Shown here: positions 1 through 6,157 of the stretch, piece after piece
How the letters are laid out: every line of letters begins with the position of its first letter
How positions within the stretch are numbered: the stretch's first letter is position 1
Source: an uncultured Eubacteriaceae bacterium
GTDB taxonomy: Bacteria > Bacillota > Clostridia > Eubacteriales > UBA1433
Reading direction: 5' to 3'
DNA: 12,922 bases
NCBI GenBank assembly: GCA_937880125.1
Contig: CALFLU010000054.1
Span: forward strand, 1-12,922
Made by a program: the position numbers and the translations under genes
Notes under the pieces: generated by a model
The model's input: only the letters and a program-made list of their open reading frames with translations
Told to the model about the DNA's origin: nothing
Database searches by the model: none

Positions 1-137
1 AGGGGTATTCAATTTATTTATATCATGACACAAAATAAAAGTCAAGTTTTCTCCGCATAAACAGCTAAAAAAGGCAAGAAAAATCATCATCAGCAAGGGA
101 ACGTAATTTTATGAGTAATCACTGCATAATCATTCAA

Positions 138-153
138 AAATATCTTGATATTT
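138..153. promoter_or_regulatory. Palindrome overlapping the -35 box, candidate operator
   Basis: AAATATC–TT–GATATTT is a perfect 7-bp inverted repeat with a 2-base centre. It covers the whole -35 element of the promoter at 145–173. That position fits a repressor that blocks RNA polymerase, but this is inference: the repeat is AT-rich and short, and I do not match it to a known regulator's site. Confidence 0.3.
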
Positions 154-173
154 GGGGTACAATGGAGTATGAT
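145..173 (+). promoter_or_regulatory. Sigma-A type promoter for the 210-residue gene and HD-GYP cluster
   Basis: A -35 box TTGATA at 145–150 and a -10 box TATGAT at 168–173 are separated by exactly 17 bases; each matches the consensus at five of six positions. Transcription would start near 180, giving a leader of about 30 nt before the ATG at 210. No other convincing promoter was found before the downstream genes, so this one may serve the whole + strand cluster to about 3145. Confidence 0.7.
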
Positions 174-209
174 TAAACTTAATTCACGGTTCGTTCAAAG
201 GATATCATT

Positions 210-842
210 ATGACAAATCATTACGATAAATACAGTTTATTGTTGTGTAAATTAGAAGGAATCATGAACGTAAAATTTGTCGACGACGCTGAAGGCAACT
301 TGATTGAGTTGCACGTACTTGCCAACCGATCAGTGCATCCCAAACAGCTGGCGCGCAACATTCAATCGGCGCTGCTTTCAAAATTTGATTTTGCAGTGGA
401 TCACAAAATTATCAGCATAGCTCAAATTGAAACCGACCTTGTTCAAACACCGCAACGGCTCCAACTGCAAGCATTGACCTTGCGTTATGTCGATGAAGAT
501 GCCGTGCAGATATCTGTAGAATTGTCGAAAAACGGAAAAACATTTACGGGACACGAAACCATGTGTTCAAATGATGGCGAAATCATGAAAGCCATAGGCA
601 CAGCCACGCTGTCGGCCATTCATGATTATACGCAAAAGAGTTATTTCAGATTGGTCAAAATTCATACAGACTTGTTGTATGAACATCATATCTTAGTAAG
701 CGTTGTAGCGTTCAGAGAAAAAAACAGGGAAGAGATGCTGCTGGGCACATGTTTTATTCATGCTGATGCCAATGTAGCCGTTATCAAGTCCGTGTTGGAT
801 GCCATCAACCGAAAACTCGCCTTGCTGGAACAAAATCAGTGA
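210..842 (+). CDS. Unrecognised 210-residue cytoplasmic protein, first gene of the HD-GYP cluster
   Basis: I do not recognise a named family. The protein has no signal peptide or membrane segment. Residues about 8–75 read as alternating strands and helices around LEGI, ELHVLA and HPKQLARNIQSALL, followed by VDHKIISIAQ. Residues about 85–205 form a second unit with ISVELSKNGKTFTGHE, an Ala-rich helix around IGTATLSAIHDY, and a closing VIKSVLDAINRKLALL. The second unit vaguely recalls ACT-like or LeuA-regulatory-type alpha/beta folds, which is impression only. The ATG has a good Shine-Dalgarno, AAAGGAT at 197–203, and follows a consensus promoter. It is first in a + strand series with a membrane peptide, an HD-GYP protein and a DUF5317-like protein, so a sensory or regulatory role in that module is plausible but unproven. 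The coding call is secure; the function is unknown. Confidence 0.85.
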   Translation: MTNHYDKYSLLLCKLEGIMNVKFVDDAEGNLIELHVLANRSVHPKQLARNIQSALLSKFDFAVDHKIISIAQIETDLVQTPQRLQLQALTLRYVDEDAVQISVELSKNGKTFTGHETMCSNDGEIMKAIGTATLSAIHDYTQKSYFRLVKIHTDLLYEHHILVSVVAFREKNREEMLLGTCFIHADANVAVIKSVLDAINRKLALLEQNQ

Positions 843-893
843 TGCGACGGCAATGCAGTAAACCCGAATAACATACCTTCTCAGCGAAGCGAA

Positions 894-940
894 ATAGCCT
901 GATTATTAGCGGATATTAGAGTCACTACTAAGGAGGCTAT
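894..940 (+). promoter_or_regulatory. Possible hairpin sequestering the peptide's Shine-Dalgarno
   Basis: ATAGCCT (894–900) is perfectly complementary to AGGCTAT (934–940). The downstream arm contains the last three bases of the Shine-Dalgarno AAGGAGG (930–936) of the 27-residue peptide. In mRNA this 7-bp stem with a 33-nt loop could partly hide the ribosome binding site. The loop is long, so stability is uncertain. Confidence 0.3.
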
Positions 941-942
941 CA

Positions 943-1026
943 ATGAACAGAGCAAAGGTATACTCGGTTTTAGGCACAATCGCCAGCTTTTTGATTATGA
1001 GCGGCGCTTTGTTAAAATGGAGATAA
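943..1026 (+). CDS. 27-residue predicted single-pass membrane peptide
   Basis: A short reading frame encodes MNRAKVYSVLG, then a hydrophobic stretch (TIASFLIMSGALL) and a KWR tail. It begins 6 bases after AAGGAGG (930–936), a perfect Shine-Dalgarno and one of the strongest in the window, which is the main reason to call it a gene. The layout is a short basic N-terminus, one membrane helix of about 17 residues (7–23) and a basic C-terminus. It is not Cys/Gly-rich and has no obvious leader-cleavage motif, so a bacteriocin is less likely than a small membrane partner of the neighbouring polytopic proteins. It sits wholly inside the 19-bp inverted repeat, 100 bases after the 210-residue gene and 73 bases before the HD-GYP gene. 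I know no named family for it. Confidence 0.6.
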   Translation: MNRAKVYSVLGTIASFLIMSGALLKWR

Positions 1027-1099
1027 GAATATAACATAACGTAGAACACATATCATTCGGGTTTACTGCATTGGCAGTTGCATGCAAGAAAGGAATTCT

Positions 1100-2440
1100 A
1101 TGAAATTATCACAGAGGATATACTGTTACCTGGTAATCGCTGCAGGCTTGCTGATTGGCGTTGTAGCGGTGTATCATGCTGTGGGTTATTTATCTTCTTC
1201 AGCCAATCTTACTAACGATATTATCACGCTTTCATTGCTGTGGTTAATGCAAATTATCTGCAATTGCCTGCCTGTCTATATCAGTCAAAATCTCACGATT
1301 GACATGACGTTTATGGTCATTGTTGCCATTGTCATGACACAGGGAGTGTATCTGGCGATTTTCATTATTATCATTGCGGCGCCGTTTTATTTTGAACGGG
1401 ATTTGTCGACGGAGCGCGTGTATCATATTTTTAATATGATGCCGATCAAGACGCTGTTTAATTTGGCAAACTTTATTATCTCCACCTTTTGCGGTGGCCT
1501 TGTTTTTAAAGCCCTGGGCGGTGCGGTAGGAGTGTTGGTTCTTCCGGATGTGTTGCTTGCTTATTTCGGTTTTGTTGTTACGATGATTTTTATCAACATG
1601 CTTTTGCTGGTAATGTTGTTTTATCTCGGAAACGGTGAAAGTTTTGCTTCATCTTTGTTTTCAACGTTGCGCATGATTATTTTGAATATGATTGCGGCGG
1701 CACCCATCGGATTTTTCTTCGCATTGTTGTTGAATATGCACAACGGCGTCTATTTGTCGTTTCTGTTTTTGATTCCGTTTTTGTTGGCCAGGTATGCATT
1801 TATTCTCTATATTCGAAGCAAGATGCAGTTTGAAGAAATGCTTCGTGCCTTCGCCAAAACCATCGAACTGAAAGATCCCTACACCATTGGACATTCGCAA
1901 CGTGTAGAAAAATACAGCATTGCCATTGCGCGCGAAATGGGTCTGTCCCTGCCGCGTATTGAAAGACTGAAAGTGGCGGCGCTTTTGCATGACATCGGAA
2001 AAATTGGGGTGGATGATCGCATTTTGAATAAAGAGTCCTCTTTGACCTCGGAAGAGAAAGAACAGATTCGAACACACCCTCAAAATGGCGTGAATATTCT
2101 TGAAAATGTGACAATGGATAAAAAAATTCTGGATATGATCTATCAGCACCATGAGCGCTATGACGAAAGAGGCTACCCGGAAAGGGTCGAACAAGACAGC
2201 ATCTTGACGGAATCATACATCATTTCCGTGGCGGATGCCTACGATGCGCTCACGAGTAATCGTCCTTATCGCGACGGTATGTCGTGTGACTCGGCACGAG
2301 AGGTGATATTAAGAGAACGCGGGGCGCAGTTTCACCCGGCTGTGGTGGATGCGTTTTTGCGTGCAAAGGACGATATTTGCAAGGTTTGTAAAAAAATGGC
2401 AGAGTCGGAAAAAGAAGATAAGAAAGATCGGGAACAATAA
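1100..2440 (+). CDS. Membrane-anchored HD-GYP domain protein, predicted c-di-GMP phosphodiesterase
   Basis: HD-GYP proteins hydrolyse cyclic di-GMP. The ATG at 1100 is preferred over an in-frame ATG at 1082 because it follows AAAGGA with normal spacing; this gives 446 residues. Residues about 8–240 hold seven or eight hydrophobic segments, an integral membrane sensor region. A short linker (IRSKMQFEEMLRAFAKTIELKDPYTIGHS) leads to the HD-GYP domain, about 255–425. Its hallmarks are intact: H265, the HDIGKIGVDD metal site (H297, D298), HHERYDERGYPE (HHE 350–352, GYP 358–360) and VADAYDALTSNRPYR. The complete GYP motif supports activity, although the substrate is inferred from the family. The tail is Lys/Glu-rich. 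The stop directly abuts the GTG of the DUF5317-like gene, so the two are almost certainly co-translated. No GGDEF partner is present in the window. Confidence 0.9.
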   Translation: MKLSQRIYCYLVIAAGLLIGVVAVYHAVGYLSSSANLTNDIITLSLLWLMQIICNCLPVYISQNLTIDMTFMVIVAIVMTQGVYLAIFIIIIAAPFYFERDLSTERVYHIFNMMPIKTLFNLANFIISTFCGGLVFKALGGAVGVLVLPDVLLAYFGFVVTMIFINMLLLVMLFYLGNGESFASSLFSTLRMIILNMIAAAPIGFFFALLLNMHNGVYLSFLFLIPFLLARYAFILYIRSKMQFEEMLRAFAKTIELKDPYTIGHSQRVEKYSIAIAREMGLSLPRIERLKVAALLHDIGKIGVDDRILNKESSLTSEEKEQIRTHPQNGVNILENVTMDKKILDMIYQHHERYDERGYPERVEQDSILTESYIISVADAYDALTSNRPYRDGMSCDSAREVILRERGAQFHPAVVDAFLRAKDDICKVCKKMAESEKEDKKDREQ

Positions 2441-2992
2441 GTGTTTTTTGCATTTTTTATTGCAGTGGGGATTTTAATCGGATATGCGACCGGGGGAAGG
2501 TTATCCAACTTTCAATATGTGCATATGCGCTTTATTTGGCTGGTATTTGCTGCTGCAATTCTCAGATTAACTTTGAATTATTTCGGTTTCGTGCAAGCGG
2601 GCATTATGTGTGCGGATATTTTGATTTTGGCATTTTTGGCTGCAAATATCAAAGAAAATAAAGTGTTTATTGTAGCGGGAATCGGATTTTTATGCAACGT
2701 TCTTGTGATTGCATTCAACGGTTTTGCAATGCCTGTGGGCTATGCGGTGCAGAGGTTGCCTCTATATGCAAAGGTTTATCAGATGCTGCTGAATGGAGAA
2801 ATAGCAGGCTACACATTGGCAACGCAGAGCACAAAGCTTTATTTTTTAGCGGATATATTCTATTTTCCGCCCTATGCTAAAATAGGATTTTTCAGTGTCG
2901 GAGACATTTTGTTGGGCATCGGCGGTGCACTTTGTATTGTGGTCTTTATGAAAAAAAAGCCTGCCGAAAAGGCAGGAGAAGAAAGATTGTAA
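2441..2992 (+). CDS. DUF5317-like polytopic membrane protein
   Basis: This 183-residue protein begins with GTG immediately after the TAA of the HD-GYP gene (zero gap), pointing to translational coupling; no strong Shine-Dalgarno is seen. It has about five hydrophobic segments: residues 2–17, 28–50, 56–66, 73–95 and 155–171. A conserved-looking stretch includes NGFAMPVGYAVQ, an acidic LADIFYFPP and SVGDILLGIGGA, which I associate with DUF5317, a family without assigned biochemistry. The C-terminus (KKKPAEKAGEERL) is charged and probably cytoplasmic. Its pairing with a membrane HD-GYP protein suggests a signalling or sensing partner, but this is inference. The last 40 or so bases also encode, on the other strand, the terminator of the convergent pyrophosphatase operon. 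Confidence 0.8.
   Translation: MFFAFFIAVGILIGYATGGRLSNFQYVHMRFIWLVFAAAILRLTLNYFGFVQAGIMCADILILAFLAANIKENKVFIVAGIGFLCNVLVIAFNGFAMPVGYAVQRLPLYAKVYQMLLNGEIAGYTLATQSTKLYFLADIFYFPPYAKIGFFSVGDILLGIGGALCIVVFMKKKPAEKAGEERL
2951..2976 (-). terminator. Intrinsic terminator of the ABC–pyrophosphatase operon, inside the DUF5317-like gene
   Basis: On the - strand, CCTGCC–TTTTC–GGCAGG forms a 6-bp GC-rich stem with a 5-nt loop, then one C and eight T residues (the A-run at 2951–2958). It lies 29 bases beyond the pyrophosphatase stop codon. It falls within codons for KKKPAEKAG of the convergent gene, so the sequence serves both roles. Confidence 0.8.
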
Positions 2993-3004
2993 AAGGAAGG
3001 TTTT

Positions 3005-4654
3005 TCAGACAGGTTCTTTGTGCGCGAGAAGTCGTGTGACAACAGGTACGATCTGTTTTTTTCTCGAAACAATCCCGTGCATGGAAAAGGTATGTTCGTC
3101 TTTGAGTGGATCAAAGCCTCGTGCAACGAGGCCTTTTTGATTTTCGGAAAACAAAACTTCGGTTTGTTCGTTAACAATATCAGTCAAAATCAGCATAACG
3201 ACAAAATAATCTTTTTCTTCCACCAAATGCTCCATATAGTCGATTAAAGATGATTTAAATTTTCGTATTTCCGATAACCCCGCCATGTTAATTTGGCCGA
3301 TGCCGACTTTTTTGCGGCTTAAATGATATTCTTTAAAGTCGCTGTGCAAAATTTCTTCCGCTGTCATATTTTTTAATGGGGAGCCTGCCACAAACATTTC
3401 TTTGGCAAAAGCCTCGCATTCAATTTCGGCAATTGCCGCAAGGCTTTTGGCCGTGCGTACGTCAGTGGGTGTGCAGGTGGGAGAGCGAAAGGCAACCGTA
3501 TCAGAAAGAATGGCGGCGCAAAGGATGCCCGCAATGTCTTTGGGAATTGAAATCGCGTTTTCGTCGAAAAGTTCGGCAATAATGGTGGCGGTGCTGCCCA
3601 CGGGTTCGTTGCGATAAAAAATCGGGTAGCTCGTTTGAATGTCGCCAATGCGGTGGTGATCAATTAACTCTATGATATCGGCTTCCTTAATGCCTGCAAT
3701 GGACTGTGCCTGATCGCTGTGGTCAACCAAAATAACCTTTTTTCGGCGAAAATTGATGAGATGGTATCGGGAAATGAATCCTTTAAAGCAGCCCACTTTG
3801 TCCAGAACAGGAAAATTTTTATATCGCGTGCTACGCATTTTTTCTCTGACGGTTTCCAAGTAATCGTCCTGATGAAAAGAAAGAATTCTTTGGGTCATGG
3901 CAACGGAGACGGGAATACTCAAAAGTATCAGTCCGGCGGCGGCAAAGGTGTCCAGATTGGTTTGCAAGATGCTGCACTGATGTTGTTTTGCCAGAGCGAG
4001 GGTGGATTTTTCCGGCTTTGCCTGTAATGTGAGAATGATGCAGGAAGCTCCCAGTTCAATGGCGCGTTGTTGGCCGGCGGTTTGGTTACCCAGCAGAACA
4101 ATGTCACCCGGTTGCAGATAATCTTGCATCTGCTGAGTGTTCATATCGGCGACAAAGACCTTGTTGGGTGAGAAGGGTATTTTTTTTGCTTCATAAAGAA
4201 TGGTTGCCTGCAATGTTTCGGCGATATTTTTAAGAGAAGCAAGATGAATTAAGAGAGTGTTTTTTTGAAAAATATCCAGATAAATTTTGGCAATATCCGA
4301 TGCACTGACGAGACCGATGAGCTTGTTTTTATTATCAATAACGGCAAGGGTGTCCACGGAGGCGGGTTCAAGTAGCCGCATAGCCTGTGCCAGGGAAGTT
4401 TTTACATCCACAGAGGCAGCCTCGTCCATATCCAAATTCAGCACTTGCGGCTTAACGGTGGGCAAATAGGCGGGCGCATCGAGACCGAATCGCTCCAGCA
4501 CAAAAGCGGTTTCACGGTTGATTTTGCCGATGCGACACGGCACGGCACCTATGCCCTGCCGTTGTTTAAGATAAGCATAGGCAATGGCGGAGCATATGGA
4601 GTCTGTGTCGGGATTTTGATGACCAAAGACATATACCGGTTCTTTTTTCGGCAT
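3005..4654 (-). CDS. ppaC: CBS/DRTGG-domain manganese-dependent inorganic pyrophosphatase (family II)
   Basis: This cytoplasmic enzyme hydrolyses pyrophosphate to phosphate. The 549-residue length and domain order match regulated family II enzymes. The DHH catalytic part starts with GHQNPDTDS (11–19). An insert follows: CBS 1 (about 70–128), a DRTGG-like domain (about 130–245) and CBS 2 (about 250–303). The DHH part resumes with VDHSD (310–314), IDHH (331–334) and LSDTVAFRSPT (383–393). The DHHA2 domain ends with SRKKQIVP (530–537). Metal-binding and substrate-binding residues all appear present. In the family, CBS domains bind adenine nucleotides, and DRTGG-containing members respond to diadenosine polyphosphates; this is family knowledge. 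The ATG has GAGG 6 bases upstream. It follows the ABC ATPase gene by 32 bases with no terminator between, so it is probably the last gene of that operon. Confidence 0.93.
   Translation of the reverse strand: MPKKEPVYVFGHQNPDTDSICSAIAYAYLKQRQGIGAVPCRIGKINRETAFVLERFGLDAPAYLPTVKPQVLNLDMDEAASVDVKTSLAQAMRLLEPASVDTLAVIDNKNKLIGLVSASDIAKIYLDIFQKNTLLIHLASLKNIAETLQATILYEAKKIPFSPNKVFVADMNTQQMQDYLQPGDIVLLGNQTAGQQRAIELGASCIILTLQAKPEKSTLALAKQHQCSILQTNLDTFAAAGLILLSIPVSVAMTQRILSFHQDDYLETVREKMRSTRYKNFPVLDKVGCFKGFISRYHLINFRRKKVILVDHSDQAQSIAGIKEADIIELIDHHRIGDIQTSYPIFYRNEPVGSTATIIAELFDENAISIPKDIAGILCAAILSDTVAFRSPTCTPTDVRTAKSLAAIAEIECEAFAKEMFVAGSPLKNMTAEEILHSDFKEYHLSRKKVGIGQINMAGLSEIRKFKSSLIDYMEHLVEEKDYFVVMLILTDIVNEQTEVLFSENQKGLVARGFDPLKDEHTFSMHGIVSRKKQIVPVVTRLLAHKEPV
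3116..3144 (+). terminator. Intrinsic terminator of the HD-GYP/DUF5317 operon, inside the pyrophosphatase gene
   Basis: On the + strand, GCCTCGT (3116–3122), loop GCA and ACGAGGC (3126–3132) form a perfect 7-bp stem, followed by C, five T, GA and four T. It lies about 125 bases after the DUF5317-like stop, within antisense of the pyrophosphatase codons for KGLVARGF. It is the first terminator-like structure downstream of the + strand operon that has a T-tract on the correct side. Confidence 0.6.
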
Positions 4655-4686
4655 GATATACCTCGAAAAACAGCTAGTCGGAAGAG

Positions 4687-5415
4687 TTAAAGAATCATAT
4701 TCAAAAAGTTTTTTGTACGCTCATTTTGCGGATTGGCAAAGAGTTCATTGGCTTCGTTTTCTTCGACAATGACACCATCATCCAAAAAAATCACGCGGTC
4801 GGCTGCTTCACGGGCAAAGCCCATTTCGTGACTGACCAAAACCATCGTCATGCCCTCATCTGCCAAGGATTTCATGACACCCAGCACTTCGCCCACCATT
4901 TCGGGGTCCAACGCGCTGGTGGGTTCGTCAAAAAGCATGACGTCGGGATTCATGGCAAGGGCACGTGCAATGGCCACACGCTGTTGTTGACCGCCTGAGA
5001 GCATATGCGGATAGGAGTGCGCTTTGCTTTCGAGACCGACGCGTTTGAGAAGAGAAAAAGCGCGTTCTTCGGCTTCTTCTTTATTGAGAAGTTTAAGGGC
5101 ACGGGGAGCCAGTGTTATATTTTTTAATGCCGTCATATGTGGAAACAGATTAAATTGCTGAAATACCATGCCGATATTGCGGCGAACTCTGTTGATATCC
5201 ACCTGCGGGTTTGTAATTTCATAATCATCGACGATAATGGTGCCGCCGGAGGCAACTTCCAGCGCATTGATGCATCTGAGCAGTGTGCTTTTGCCCGAAC
5301 CTGAAGGGCCGATGATGCAGACTACTTCGCCTTCTTTGATATTTAAGTTAATGCCGTTGAGCACGTTGCCGGTGCCGAAAGATTTAACCAGGTTACTTAT
5401 TTTTACTTTGTACAT
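4687..5415 (-). CDS. glnQ: Polar amino acid ABC transporter, ATP-binding protein
   Basis: This 242-residue ATPase powers import of a polar amino acid from the cytoplasmic face. All nucleotide-binding motifs are intact: Walker A GPSGSGKST (36–44), Q-loop FQQFNLFPHM (85–94), signature LSGGQQQR (139–146), Walker B VMLFDEP (159–165) with SALD, and the switch histidine in VSHE (194–197). QFNLFPHMTALKNI is characteristic of the HisP/GlnQ subfamily. The gene overlaps the permease gene by 23 bases, and its ribosome binding site AAAGGAGA lies inside that gene's last codons, so the two are probably translationally coupled. Glutamine is the usual guess for this group, but cystine, arginine or histidine cannot be excluded, so the symbol denotes the subfamily only. 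Confidence 0.93.
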   Translation of the reverse strand: MYKVKISNLVKSFGTGNVLNGINLNIKEGEVVCIIGPSGSGKSTLLRCINALEVASGGTIIVDDYEITNPQVDINRVRRNIGMVFQQFNLFPHMTALKNITLAPRALKLLNKEEAEERAFSLLKRVGLESKAHSYPHMLSGGQQQRVAIARALAMNPDVMLFDEPTSALDPEMVGEVLGVMKSLADEGMTMVLVSHEMGFAREAADRVIFLDDGVIVEENEANELFANPQNERTKNFLNMIL

Positions 5416-6061
5416 AAGACATTCTCCTTTCGATGAGACGGCCTGCTTTGGAAAGGATGTAGACGGTGATGTAATACATCAAACCTACCGTAAACCAAAT
5501 TTCAGCCGAACGAAAGTTGCTGGCGATGATGAGCTTTCCGCTTTGGGTGAGTTCTCTGACGCCGATAACCGAAATGATGGATGTATCTTTTAAGGTGATG
5601 ATATATTGATTGATGAGGGCGGGGGTCATCATGCGAATGGCCTGGGGCAAAATAACGCGAATCATGGACATGGAATAGCTGAGTCCGAGCGAACGAGCCG
5701 CTTCCATTTGACCCGGATTGACAGACTGAATGCCGCCTCTGAAAATTTCGGAGATATAGGCACCGGCATTGAGTGCCAGTGTAATGAGACCGGCAGTGTA
5801 GGCAGACATATTAATGCCCGTGGCGCCGGTGATACCAAAATAGATGAACATGGCCTGCACAATCATAGGCGTGCCTCTGAAAATGCTGATGTAAAATCCT
5901 GCAATGCCGCGTAAGAATTTGTTTTTCGAAATGGAAAGAAGTCCGAAAAGCAACCCCAGACATGTGGCTACGATTAAAGATATTACAGTTAGTTCAAGGG
6001 TGATAACCAGACCTTGCAGCAGCCTTGGCCAGGACTCACGAAGCAAGTCAATATAGGACAT
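5393..6061 (-). CDS. glnP: Polar amino acid ABC transporter, permease
   Basis: This 222-residue inner-membrane subunit belongs to the HisM/GlnP family. It has about five membrane segments (roughly 15–42, 52–76, 86–104, 150–168 and 188–206). The cytoplasmic coupling loop EAARSLGLSYSMSMIRVILPQ (120–140) is the EAA motif that contacts the ATPase. FRGTPMIVQ (61–69) and NAGAYISEIFRGGIQSV (98–114) are also typical. The ATG has a perfect AAGGAGG 8 bases upstream. Only one permease gene is present, so the transporter presumably works with a homodimeric pore. A strong hairpin separates it from the binding-protein gene upstream. Substrate is not deducible from this subunit. Confidence 0.93.
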   Translation of the reverse strand: MSYIDLLRESWPRLLQGLVITLELTVISLIVATCLGLLFGLLSISKNKFLRGIAGFYISIFRGTPMIVQAMFIYFGITGATGINMSAYTAGLITLALNAGAYISEIFRGGIQSVNPGQMEAARSLGLSYSMSMIRVILPQAIRMMTPALINQYIITLKDTSIISVIGVRELTQSGKLIIASNFRSAEIWFTVGLMYYITVYILSKAGRLIERRMSYVQSKNK

Positions 6062-6087
6062 GCAGGATGCCTCCTTGTGTCAAAATG

Positions 6088-6124
6088 CGCAGCTTAGAGA
6101 GCGTTTGGCTTTCTCTAAGCTGCG
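6088..6124 (-). promoter_or_regulatory. Intercistronic hairpin between binding-protein and permease genes
   Basis: CGCAGCTTAGAGA (6088–6100) and TCTCTAAGCTGCG (6112–6124) form a perfect 13-bp stem with an 11-nt loop. On the - strand only a short TTTT follows, so it is a weak or partial terminator at best. In ABC operons such hairpins often stabilise the binding-protein message and reduce read-through, which raises binding protein relative to membrane subunits; that role is inferred here. Confidence 0.75.
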
Positions 6125-6157
6125 TGTGTTTAAACTTATTTCAAGTGCAACGACAAC

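Larger units (their letters stand above)
851..1073. repeat. Perfect 19-bp inverted repeat bracketing the 27-residue peptide gene
   Basis: The left arm caatgcagtaaacccgaat (851–869) is the exact reverse complement of attcgggtttactgcattg (1055–1073); 185 bases lie between. The left arm starts 9 bases after the stop of the 210-residue gene, and the right arm ends 16 bases before the ribosome binding site of the HD-GYP gene. Identity stops abruptly outside the arms and I see no target-site duplication. It could be an invertible DNA segment, a small non-autonomous mobile element, or a long-range RNA helix enclosing the peptide gene. No recombinase is encoded in the window. A 19-bp perfect match at this spacing is very unlikely by chance; its role is inference. 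Confidence 0.85.

Noticed and set aside
883..892. agcgaagcga shared with 8372–8381
   Set aside because: A single shared 10-mer without related flanks; not enough for a repeat family.
870..1054. c-di-GMP riboswitch before the HD-GYP gene
   Set aside because: The conserved GEMM core sequences are not present.
851..1073. Classical MITE or insertion sequence interpretation of the 19-bp inverted repeat
   Set aside because: No direct target duplication is visible outside the arms and no other copy is in the window; kept only as an alternative in the finding.
1027..1099. Internal promoter for the HD-GYP gene (TTGTTA at 1009 with TATAAC at 1030)
   Set aside because: The spacer is only 15 bases and the -35 lies inside the peptide gene; too weak to list.
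1661..2216. Long - strand reading frames of 177 and 138 codons opposite the HD-GYP gene
   Set aside because: They lie antisense to well-matched HD-GYP coding sequence, resemble no family and have low-complexity His/Gln/Phe-rich composition typical of reverse-strand shadows.
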